Assembly (NCBI GenBank): GCA_027592105.1 | Contig: JAQCLA010000101.1 | Coordinates: 1-8,611, forward strand | Direction: 5' to 3' | DNA from: Pseudomonadota bacterium | GTDB taxonomy: Bacteria; Pseudomonadota; Alphaproteobacteria; Rhodobacterales; Rhodobacteraceae | Length of the DNA: 8,611 nt | Shown: positions 1-6,354 of the stretch, piece after piece | How the letters are laid out: each line of letters opens with the position of its first letter | How positions within the stretch are numbered: the first letter of the stretch is position 1 | Notes under the pieces: generated by a model | What the model saw: the letters and a program-made list of their open reading frames with translations, nothing else | What the model was told of the DNA's origin: nothing | Database searches by the model: none | Program-made: the position numbers and the translations under genes

Positions 1-55
1 CATGCTCGAGGTGGAGCTTTTCCCCGAGCTTTGGCAAGTCAGGGGGCAATTATGA
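1..55 (+). CDS. 3' end of upstream gene, possibly tryptophan 2,3-dioxygenase (partial)
   Basis: Reading from base 2, an open frame gives the C-terminal residues MLEVELFPELWQVRGQL and stops at TGA (53-55). The stop shares ATGA with the kynU start codon (52-54), a typical translational-coupling overlap within one operon. A tail of the form FPELW-x-VR resembles what I remember of bacterial tryptophan 2,3-dioxygenase C-termini. That enzyme opens the tryptophan ring two steps before kynureninase, so the context fits. Only 17 residues are visible, so the identity is a guess from a short motif plus neighbourhood; that a coding frame ends here is much safer. Confidence 0.55.
   Translation, partial: MLEVELFPELWQVRGQL
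41..46 (+). promoter_or_regulatory. Shine-Dalgarno site of kynU
   Basis: AGGGGG lies 5 nt before the ATG at 52. It favours that ATG over a TTG at 31 in the same frame, which would add seven residues and lacks a comparable site. The site lies inside the coding end of the upstream gene. Confidence 0.65.
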
Positions 56-1239
56 GCATCTTGCGCAAACATCTGTTCGATCTGCCCGATGGGGTGATCT
101 ATCTCGACGGCAACTCGCTGGGGCCCTTGCCCAAATCCGTGCCCGCCCGCGTGGCACAGGCGGTGACGGGCCAGTGGGGCGCGCATCTGATCAAGGGTTG
201 GAATATCGATGGCTGGATGGCCCAGCCCTCGCGCGTGGGCGACCGGGTGGGGCGGCTGATTGGGGCCCAGCCCGGATCGGTGGTGATGGGTGACACGCTC
301 TCGATCAAGGTCTATCAGGCGTTATCCGCCGCTTTGCAAATGCGCCCAGATCGCCGTGTGATCCTGTCCGATAGCGGCAATTTCCCGACTGATCTGTATA
401 TGGCCGAAGGGTTGATCCGCCATCTGGGTGGTACCCACCGCTTGCATACTGTCAGCCCCGAGGCGGTGATGGACAACATCACCAACGAGGTGGCGGCCGT
501 CATGCTGACCCAAGTCGATTACCGCACGGGTCGGCTGCATGACATGGGCGCCATCACCCGCGCCGCCCATGCGGCGGGTGGCGTGATGATCTGGGATCTG
601 GCCCATAGCGCCGGCGCGCTGCCCGTCGATCTGGCCGGATCAGGCGCGGAATTCGCCGTCGGGTGCAGCTATAAATACCTCAACGGTGGCCCCGGCGCGC
701 CCGCGTTTATCTATGTACGCCCCGATATCGCGGACCGGATCGACCCGGCGCTGGCGGGCTGGTTGGGCCATGCCGCCCCCTTTGCCTTCGATCTCGATTA
801 CCGCCCTGCACCGGGGGTGGAGCGGATGCGCGTTGGGACCCCGCCCGTGTTGCAGATGACAGCGCTCGATGCTGCCCTCGATGTTTGGGAGGGGGTGGAT
901 ATGGGCGCGCTGCGCGCAGCCTCCATCGCGCTGTCAGAGCGTTTCATCGCAGAGGTGGCGGCGCGCTGCCCCGAGCTGGTCTTGGCCAGCCCGCGCGATG
1001 CGCAGCAGCGCGGTAGCCAAGTCTCGTTCCATTTCGCCCATGGCTATGCCGCGATGCAGGCGTTGATCGCCCATGGTGTGATCGGCGATTTTCGCGCGCC
1101 CGATATCATGCGCTTTGGCTTCACACCGCTTTACATCGACGAAGGCGATGTCACACGCGCCGCCGAGATCCTTGCCCGGATCATCACGGACAGGCTGTGG
1201 GACGATCCCGCCTATCACGCACGCCAAACCGTGACCTAG
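52..1239 (+). CDS. kynU: Kynureninase
   Basis: Kynureninase is a PLP-dependent cytosolic enzyme (fold type I aminotransferase superfamily) that cleaves L-kynurenine to anthranilate and alanine, and 3-hydroxykynurenine to 3-hydroxyanthranilate. The 395-residue protein shows the family order: YLDGNSLGP at residues 17-25, GDTLS at 80-84 (cofactor phosphate region), FPTD at 111-114, WDLAHSAGALPVDL at 181-194 (Asp182 is the expected pyridine-nitrogen partner), and SYKYLNGGPG at 206-215 with Lys208 as the expected Schiff-base lysine. The length is slightly below the roughly 415-430 of other bacterial enzymes but no domain is missing. The ATG start is set by the AGGGGG site and the ATGA overlap with the preceding gene. 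The stop codon TAG is the first three bases of the palindromic element at 1237-1352. It is probably the last gene of a tryptophan catabolic operon, since the next gene is convergent. Confidence 0.95.
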   Translation: MSILRKHLFDLPDGVIYLDGNSLGPLPKSVPARVAQAVTGQWGAHLIKGWNIDGWMAQPSRVGDRVGRLIGAQPGSVVMGDTLSIKVYQALSAALQMRPDRRVILSDSGNFPTDLYMAEGLIRHLGGTHRLHTVSPEAVMDNITNEVAAVMLTQVDYRTGRLHDMGAITRAAHAAGGVMIWDLAHSAGALPVDLAGSGAEFAVGCSYKYLNGGPGAPAFIYVRPDIADRIDPALAGWLGHAAPFAFDLDYRPAPGVERMRVGTPPVLQMTALDAALDVWEGVDMGALRAASIALSERFIAEVAARCPELVLASPRDAQQRGSQVSFHFAHGYAAMQALIAHGVIGDFRAPDIMRFGFTPLYIDEGDVTRAAEILARIITDRLWDDPAYHARQTVT

Positions 1240-1352
1240 AGCGTGTCGCGTTTGATCAGTCCGCTATATTCACCGCAAAAGGCGCGGAAGCGTTTGCACG
1301 GCATAACGCGTTCGCCTGTTGCGGTGAATGCGATAGAACGCGACACGCTCTA
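1237..1352. repeat. 116-bp imperfect palindrome, candidate IS630-type MITE and possible bidirectional terminator
   Basis: The ends are a perfect 16-bp inverted repeat: TAGAGCGTGTCGCGTT at 1237-1252 and its exact reverse complement at 1337-1352. Inside, pairing continues as CTAT 1264-1267 with ATAG 1333-1336, ATTCACCGCAA 1268-1278 with TTGCGGTGAAT 1319-1329, AGGCG 1280-1284 with CGCCT 1313-1317, and a tip GCGTT/TGC 1290-1297 with GCA/AACGC 1301-1309. The main interruptions are an 11-nt bulge on the left (1253-1263) and a 3-nt bulge on the right (1330-1332). Pairing stops exactly outside the TA at each end (C1236 opposite A1353). It has no coding frame of its own and separates convergent genes, so either transcript would fold into a long hairpin. 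TA ends plus terminal inverted repeats suggest an IS630/Tc1-type miniature element, but no transposase is present and no second copy is visible here. Confidence 0.85.
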
Positions 1353-1359
1353 AGGCGCC

Positions 1360-2754
1360 TCATACCAGCGCTGCTTGCACCCCTTGCGCGGCGATCTTGT
1401 CCCATGCCGCGATGATCTGCGCGCGAAAACGCGGATCATCGGCCAGGACTGGGGGAAAGATCGCAGAAAGGGCCATGAGGGCCGCAGGGTCGCCCGCCCG
1501 CGCGCGCAGGGTATCGGCCATCGGGTCGGCCAGATGCGGGCCGGAGAGATGATGCATCCATGCTGCCACCACCATCGCCAGACGCGACGTAGCGCGGCCT
1601 TGGGCCAGATGGGTCGCCATGGGCGACAAGATGCGCGGACCAAGCTTTTGTGAGCCATCCATCGCGATCTGCGCCAAGCGATGCGCGATGGCGGGGTTTG
1701 CAAAGCGCGCTATCAGGGCCGCGCAATAGGCGGTGGGATCGGCCCCTTCGGGCGGGGCGAGGGTTGGGATGACTTCTTCCGCCCAAAGCGCTGCGATGAA
1801 ACCGCGCAAGGCGGGATCGGCGACCGCTGCGGCCACGGTCGCATGGCCCGCGGCCAGCCCCAGATAGGCCAGTGCGCTATGCGCGCCGTTCAGACAGCGC
1901 AGCTTCATCGCCTCGAACGGGGCGACATCGCCCACGATCTGTGCGCCGACCCTGTCCCATGCCGGACGCGCGCCGCCGACGAAATCCGCCGCGATGATCC
2001 ATTGGCGAAAAGGCTCGTAATGGGTGATCGCGGCATCATTGATGCCCGCCTCTTGCGCCAAGCGCGCGGCCTCGGCCTCGGGCATCGCGGGGGTGATGCG
2101 ATCGACCATGGTGGCGGGAAAAGCGCCATGGGCGGCGATCCAATCGGCCAGCGCGGGATCATCGGTGCGCGCAAGGCCCAAGATCACGGCGCGCAGGATT
2201 GCGCCGTTGCCCGCTAGATTATCGCAAGAGATGACGCTGAAAGGTGCCACCCCCGCCGCGCGCCTGCGTGCAAGAGCTGCCACGATAAAGCCCGGCGCGC
2301 TGCGCGGTGCGTCAGGACAGGCCAGATCATGGGCCATATCGGGCAAATCGGGGTTCAATTGCCCGGTTGCCGGATCATGGCCATAGCCTTTCTCGGTGAT
2401 CGTCAGCGTGACGATCTTGATTGCCGGATCGGCAAGCGTTTCGAGCACGGTTTCGGGGCTTTCAGGGGCCACAAGCACATCGGTGATACAATCGATCATC
2501 TGCCGCTTGGGGCCATCGGGGGCAAGCGTCAGGGCCGTATAGGCGCATCCTTGGGGCTTTAGCTGATCGCGCGCTTGTCCATTGCGCAGCGCCACGGCGA
2601 TGATGCCCCAATCGCCGCCTGCCGCATCCATCGCCTCTTGCGTGAAGGGCGCGATGAAGGCGCGAAAGAATGCCCCGGGGCCGAAATGCACGATGCCTGC
2701 CCGTGGCGCGGGGCGTGTGCGCGCAAGCCGCGGCAGGTCAGAGGCGATAGGCAT
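1360..2754 (-). CDS. uxuB: Fructuronate reductase / mannitol dehydrogenase family oxidoreductase
   Basis: A 464-residue member of the long-chain mannitol dehydrogenase family (polyol-specific). It most likely reduces D-fructuronate to D-mannonate with NADH in the cytosol. An N-terminal Rossmann region starts at residues 20-33 (GIVHFGPGAFFRAF), followed by TITEKGY at 118-124, SCDNLAGNG at 176-184 and FPATMVDRITP at 212-222. The catalytic signature KLRCLNGAH gives Lys284, Asn289 and His292, the same K-(+5)N-(+8)H spacing as the catalytic residues of Pseudomonas mannitol 2-dehydrogenase. DGSQKLGPRIL follows at about 366-376. The ATG overlaps the end of uxaC by 17 bp and has no good Shine-Dalgarno site, so translation is probably coupled. 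It is the last gene of the operon and runs into the palindrome. The family also contains tagaturonate reductase (UxaB), mannitol and arabitol dehydrogenases; the uronate role rests on adjacency to uxaC, and the mannonate versus altronate product is not settled. Confidence 0.88.
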   Translation of the reverse strand: MPIASDLPRLARTRPAPRAGIVHFGPGAFFRAFIAPFTQEAMDAAGGDWGIIAVALRNGQARDQLKPQGCAYTALTLAPDGPKRQMIDCITDVLVAPESPETVLETLADPAIKIVTLTITEKGYGHDPATGQLNPDLPDMAHDLACPDAPRSAPGFIVAALARRRAAGVAPFSVISCDNLAGNGAILRAVILGLARTDDPALADWIAAHGAFPATMVDRITPAMPEAEAARLAQEAGINDAAITHYEPFRQWIIAADFVGGARPAWDRVGAQIVGDVAPFEAMKLRCLNGAHSALAYLGLAAGHATVAAAVADPALRGFIAALWAEEVIPTLAPPEGADPTAYCAALIARFANPAIAHRLAQIAMDGSQKLGPRILSPMATHLAQGRATSRLAMVVAAWMHHLSGPHLADPMADTLRARAGDPAALMALSAIFPPVLADDPRFRAQIIAAWDKIAAQGVQAALV

Positions 2755-4144
2755 CGCGCACCAGCGTCACGGTCAGGTCATGGGCCAGCGCCTCGGCCTC
2801 GGCCAGCCTCAGGCGGCCCGTGCCGACGAGCGCGGCGAGATAGGCGCAATCGGCGCGCCGCGCCACATCATGGCGCGCGGGGATGGAACAAAAGGCGCGC
2901 GTATCGTCGTTGAAACCCGTGGTGTTGTAGAAGCCACAGGTCTCGGTCACCATTTCGCGGTAGCGTTTGATGCCGTCGGCGCTGTCGAAGAACCACCACG
3001 GCGGCCCAAGCCGCAACGCGGGGTAGGCGCCGGCCAGCGGGGCCAATTCGCGCCCATAGGTGCCCTCATCCAGCGTGAAGGCGATCAACGTCAGCCCCGG
3101 CTCCATTCCGACCACATCCAGAAGCGGCTTCAGCCCGCCCACCCAATCGGTGCGCGTGGGGATGTCGAAACCCGCGTCCCGGCCATAGGTGGCAAAGACC
3201 TGAGCCGCATGGTTGCGGTGCGACCCGGCATGGATCTGCATCACCAGCCCGTCATCAAGGCTCATCTTGGCCATTTCGGTCAGCATCTGCGCCCGGAACA
3301 GCGCGGCATCGGCAGGGCTTGCGCCGCCCTTGCGGATGCGGGCGAAAAGCGCCGCCGCCTCGGCCGGGGCGAGGTTGGCGGTCTGGGCCGTGGGGTGGCC
3401 GTGATCGGTGGCGGTGGCGCCGTGATCCTTGAAATAGGCCCGCCTTGCGCGATGGGCGGCGAGGTATCCCGCCCAATGCCCGGTATCCTCGCCCGTGATC
3501 TCGGCCAAGCGGTCGAGATTTGCGGCAAAGCCCTCACCCTCGGGGTCGATCACCGCGTCGGGGCGATAGGTGGGGATGACGCGACCGCCCCAACCGCTCT
3601 CGGCGATCGCCTTGTGCCAGCGCAGATCGTCGAGCGCGCCATCGGTGGTGGCGAGCACTTCGATGCCGAAGCGGTCGAACAGCGCGCGCGGGCGATAGGC
3701 GGGCGTGGCGAGCCGCGCCTCGATCGCATCGAAATGCGCATCCGCGCTGGCCGCATCAAGTGGCGTGTCGATGTCGAACAGCGTGGCGAAGGCATGTTCC
3801 AGCCACATCGTCGATGGGGTGCCGCGAAACAGGTGGAAATGCCCCGCGAAACGCCGCCAGATCGCGCGCGGGTCGGTTTCGACCGGGCCGCCATCGCGCC
3901 GGGCGACGCCCAGATCGGCATGGGTGACCCCGTGGCTGACCAGCATGCGCAGGACATAATGATCGGGCGTCACGAAAAGCGCGGCGGGGTCGGGAAAGCG
4001 TGCATCTTGCGCGAACCAGCGCGGGTCGCAATGGCCATGCGGGCTGATGATCGGCAGATCGCGAATGCCTGCGTAAAGCCCACGCGCCAGATCGCGCAGG
4101 CGCGGCTCGGCCGGAAACAGGCGGTCTGGATCGAGCAAGGGCAT
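2738..4144 (-). CDS. uxaC: Uronate (glucuronate) isomerase
   Basis: UxaC interconverts D-glucuronate with D-fructuronate and D-galacturonate with D-tagaturonate, the first cytosolic step of hexuronate breakdown. The 468-residue product matches the family length (about 470 in E. coli). It is a divergent amidohydrolase-superfamily TIM barrel. The N-terminal SPHGHCDPRWF (residues 34-44) carries the metal-binding His36-x-His38. Near the C-terminus are WWFFDS (383-388) and FYNTTGFNDDTRAF (405-418) followed by SIPARHDVARR, all typical of the family. The frame is open up to an ATG at 4273, which would overlap dctM by 79 bp. I place the start at 4144 because GGAGG precedes it and MPLLDPDRLF is where family homology begins; an ATG at 4168 has no such site. 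It lies 50 bp after dctM and overlaps uxuB by 17 bp. Confidence 0.93.
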   Translation of the reverse strand: MPLLDPDRLFPAEPRLRDLARGLYAGIRDLPIISPHGHCDPRWFAQDARFPDPAALFVTPDHYVLRMLVSHGVTHADLGVARRDGGPVETDPRAIWRRFAGHFHLFRGTPSTMWLEHAFATLFDIDTPLDAASADAHFDAIEARLATPAYRPRALFDRFGIEVLATTDGALDDLRWHKAIAESGWGGRVIPTYRPDAVIDPEGEGFAANLDRLAEITGEDTGHWAGYLAAHRARRAYFKDHGATATDHGHPTAQTANLAPAEAAALFARIRKGGASPADAALFRAQMLTEMAKMSLDDGLVMQIHAGSHRNHAAQVFATYGRDAGFDIPTRTDWVGGLKPLLDVVGMEPGLTLIAFTLDEGTYGRELAPLAGAYPALRLGPPWWFFDSADGIKRYREMVTETCGFYNTTGFNDDTRAFCSIPARHDVARRADCAYLAALVGTGRLRLAEAEALAHDLTVTLVRDAYRL

Positions 4145-4154
4145 TGGCTGCTGG

Positions 4155-4159
4155 CCTCC
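4155..4159 (-). promoter_or_regulatory. Shine-Dalgarno site of uxaC
   Basis: GGAGG on the minus strand, 10 nt before the ATG at 4144. The spacing is a little long, but this is the only strong site near the three candidate start codons, and it decides the uxaC start. Confidence 0.6.
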
Positions 4160-4194
4160 ATCAGCCATGCGGGCTGCATGGCGCGTCAAAGGGT

Positions 4195-5688
4195 CTATCG
4201 CAACAGAAACAACGTAATGCCGGGAAAGGCCACAAGGATTGCGACCCGGATCAGGTCGGATGTCACGAACCACATCACCGCGCGATAGGTGGCGGTGATG
4301 GGCGTTGTGCGATCAAGCGCGTTGATGATGAACAGGTTCATCCCCACGGGCGGCGTGATCAGCCCGACCTCGACCACGATCAAGACCAAGATGCCGAACC
4401 AGATCGCGGTCAGCGTCGTGTTGAAATCGGCATGCATCGCCTCGGTCACGGGGCGTAGGCCGAGCGCGCGGAACTCGTCGCGGGTCAGCGCCAGGCCCTC
4501 GGCCAGCTTGGCTTGGGCGGCGGCCAAAAGATCGGGGGCCATCGCCACGCCATCCGCGATGCCTTGGGCCAGCCTTGCAGCCTGCATGTCGAGGAGCGAG
4601 ATCAGCCCGAAATCCAGCCCCGCCATCACCGGCCAAAAGATCGGAATGGTCAAAAGGATCATCGACAGGCTGTCCATCAAGCAGCCCATCACAAGGTAGA
4701 AGACCAAGATCAAGATCAGCACGGTCAAGGGCGCATAGCCTTGGCTGACCACCCATAGCGACAATTCCTGCGGCATCTGGGTGAGTGCCAGAAAGGAATT
4801 ATAAAGCTTCGCGCCCAAGATGATGAAAAAGATCATCGCGCTGGACATGGCGGTAGCGATGATGCTTTGGGCAAACATCGCCCAAGTCATATTGCCCCGC
4901 ATGAGCGCCAACAGGCCGGTGCCCGCGGCCCCCACGGCCGCCCCTTCGGTGGGCGTGAACCAGCCCGCGTAAATCCCGCCGACCACCAGGCCAAAGACCG
5001 CGATCACAGGCCAAATATCGGCCAATGCGCGCAACCGCTCGGCATAGGGCACGCGCGCTTTGACCCCCGCGCTGGCGGGGTTGACGCGCACATAGATCGC
5101 GATGGTCAGCATATAGCCGATGGCGGCCAAGATCCCCGGCACAAAGGCCGCCAAGAACAAAGAGGCGATATTCTGCTCGGTCAAGATCGCGTAGATCACC
5201 AAGATCACCGAAGGCGGGATTAAGATGCCCAGCGTGCCGCCCGCCGCCAGCGTGGCGGTGGAAAACCCGCCCGAATAGCCGTAGCGCTTGAGTTCGGGCA
5301 GCGCCACGCGCCCCATGGTGGCCGCCGTTGCCAGCGATGAGCCGCAGATCGCCCCAAAGCCCGCGCATGCGCCGACCGAGGCCATGGCCACGCCCCCCTT
5401 GCGATGGCCAAGCCAGCCTTCGGCTGCTTTGAAAAGCGAGGTTGACATCCCCGACAGCGTTGCGAATTGCCCCATCAACAAGAACATCGGGATGATCGAC
5501 AACGAATAGCTGGAAAAGGTGGAATAACTCTCGCCCTTGAGCAGGTTCAACGCCATATCCGGGCTGCCCGTGATCAGCCACAGCCCGCCCATGCCCATCA
5601 AGAACATCGCCGCCCCAATCGGCGCGCGCAGAAAGATCAGCGCCAAAAGCACCGGGAAAGACCAAAGGCCGATGGCAAAGGCGCTCAA
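4195..5688 (-). CDS. dctM: TRAP transporter large permease (DctM family)
   Basis: The large membrane subunit of a tripartite ATP-independent periplasmic transporter; it carries the substrate across the inner membrane using an ion gradient. The 497-residue protein is strongly hydrophobic with roughly a dozen membrane segments. Family landmarks are FLRAPIGAAMFLMG (19-32), PMFLLMGQF (67-75), GFGAICGSSLATAATMG (111-126), GGTLGILIPPS (150-160), GWFTPTEGAAVGA (242-254), GCLMDSLSMILLTIPIFWPV (335-354) and VEVGLITPPVGMN (439-451). It is about 65 residues longer than the usual 425-430 because of a hydrophilic insertion at about 362-426, just before TAIWFGIL. The frame is open to 5820, but the best start is TTG at 5688 with AAGGGG 7 nt upstream; it overlaps the dctQ stop as TTGA. 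The substrate is inferred to be a hexuronate from the downstream genes. Confidence 0.93.
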   Translation of the reverse strand: MSAFAIGLWSFPVLLALIFLRAPIGAAMFLMGMGGLWLITGSPDMALNLLKGESYSTFSSYSLSIIPMFLLMGQFATLSGMSTSLFKAAEGWLGHRKGGVAMASVGACAGFGAICGSSLATAATMGRVALPELKRYGYSGGFSTATLAAGGTLGILIPPSVILVIYAILTEQNIASLFLAAFVPGILAAIGYMLTIAIYVRVNPASAGVKARVPYAERLRALADIWPVIAVFGLVVGGIYAGWFTPTEGAAVGAAGTGLLALMRGNMTWAMFAQSIIATAMSSAMIFFIILGAKLYNSFLALTQMPQELSLWVVSQGYAPLTVLILILVFYLVMGCLMDSLSMILLTIPIFWPVMAGLDFGLISLLDMQAARLAQGIADGVAMAPDLLAAAQAKLAEGLALTRDEFRALGLRPVTEAMHADFNTTLTAIWFGILVLIVVEVGLITPPVGMNLFIINALDRTTPITATYRAVMWFVTSDLIRVAILVAFPGITLFLLR

Positions 5689-6266
5689 TGCTCTGCCCCT
5701 TCGGCCTTTGGCAGATGGGGCTTGCCTGTCTGCAGCTCGCGCAGGCGCATGAAGGCGCAAAAGACCCCCACCAGCCCCGCGACCAAGGCTGCCAGAAAAC
5801 TCGCCCCATAGGCCCACCATACCGGCATCTGCAGCAGAAAGGTCGTCTGGCCATTATCGAGCTTTTCGAGAAACCCCAGATAAAGCCGCCAGCCGATCAC
5901 GATGATGATCGCAGCCAGCACGCCCTCCCAAAAGGCGGTCAAGATGCGGTTTAAGCGCGCGGGCATGGCGGCCGCGATCAGATCAACCCGCGCGTGGCCT
6001 GCGCGCAGTTGGCAGATCGGCAAAAAGGCGAAAACGGCGAAGGCGATGCCCGCCTCGATCAATTCGTAATCGCCCGTGACGGGGCCGGTATGGGCCACCA
6101 GCCATGCGGCCAATGCGGGGGCCATCTCGGTCAAATGCGCGCCATGGGCAAGGCTGTTCAAGCCGCGCCCTAGAATGCTGACACAGGTCATGCCCACCAA
6201 AAGGCACAGCACGACACCGCCAAGCATGGCCATTACCTGCGCGCTGCGCGTGATCACGTTGAGCAT
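5685..6266 (-). CDS. dctQ: TRAP transporter small permease (DctQ family)
   Basis: The small membrane subunit of the TRAP transporter, which forms the membrane complex with DctM. The 193-residue protein has four predicted membrane helices, at roughly 10-32, 68-88, 108-130 and 147-172, as expected for DctQ. Visible landmarks are ILGRGLN after helix 1, GDYELIEAG leading into helix 2, the loop LRAGHARVDLI at 87-97, and the MPVWWAYGASF entry to helix 4. The loop between helices 1 and 2 (about 35-67) is rather long. The C-terminal tail is charged and cytosolic. The ATG at 6266 is preceded by GAGGT at 8 nt spacing. The gene starts 88 bp after dctP and its stop overlaps the dctM TTG start by 4 bp. 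Confidence 0.9.
   Translation of the reverse strand: MLNVITRSAQVMAMLGGVVLCLLVGMTCVSILGRGLNSLAHGAHLTEMAPALAAWLVAHTGPVTGDYELIEAGIAFAVFAFLPICQLRAGHARVDLIAAAMPARLNRILTAFWEGVLAAIIIVIGWRLYLGFLEKLDNGQTTFLLQMPVWWAYGASFLAALVAGLVGVFCAFMRLRELQTGKPHLPKAEGAEH
5696..5701 (-). promoter_or_regulatory. Shine-Dalgarno site selecting a TTG start for dctM
   Basis: AAGGGG on the minus strand lies 7 nt before TTG at 5688-5686, inside the last codons of dctQ. No ATG or GTG near the start of DctM homology (SAFAIGLWSFPVLL) competes with it, so TTG is taken as the start codon. Confidence 0.6.
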
Positions 6267-6320
6267 GGTAAGATACCTCGCGCGGCAGGTGGGCTCAGTT
6301 ACACTCAGGCGCGATATAGC

Positions 6321-6347
6321 GGGCGATGGCGGATCGCGCCACCGCCC
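6321..6347 (-). promoter_or_regulatory. Intercistronic stem-loop between dctP and dctQ
   Basis: In the minus-strand transcript, GGGCGGUGGCG pairs with CGCCAUCGCCC around a 5-nt loop (CGAUC): an 11-bp stem with one G-U pair, starting 7 nt after the dctP stop codon. No U-run follows, so it is not a classical terminator. Such hairpins after binding-protein genes of transport operons are known to protect the upstream mRNA or partly block transcription, giving more binding protein than permease. That role here is inferred from position. Confidence 0.65.
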
Positions 6348-6354
6348 TTGGGTC

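Noticed and set aside
1197..1415. A small plus-strand frame (72 codons) across the palindrome.
   Set aside because: It is made of kynU in another frame, the palindrome and antisense uxuB, with no ribosome site, so it is not considered a gene.
4145..4273. N-terminal extension of UxaC from an ATG at 4273 or 4168.
   Set aside because: It would overlap the end of dctM, adds residues not seen in the family, and lacks a ribosome site; GGAGG precedes the ATG at 4144.
2582..4288. A 568-codon open frame on the plus strand opposite uxaC.
   Set aside because: It is an antisense shadow of uxaC and the start of uxuB, both of which have clear family motifs. The translation has no recognisable domain and an unnatural composition.
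5689..5820. N-terminal extension of DctM from an ATG at 5820.
   Set aside because: The extra 44 residues lie wholly within dctQ and read as Gly/Arg-rich non-membrane sequence unlike any DctM start.
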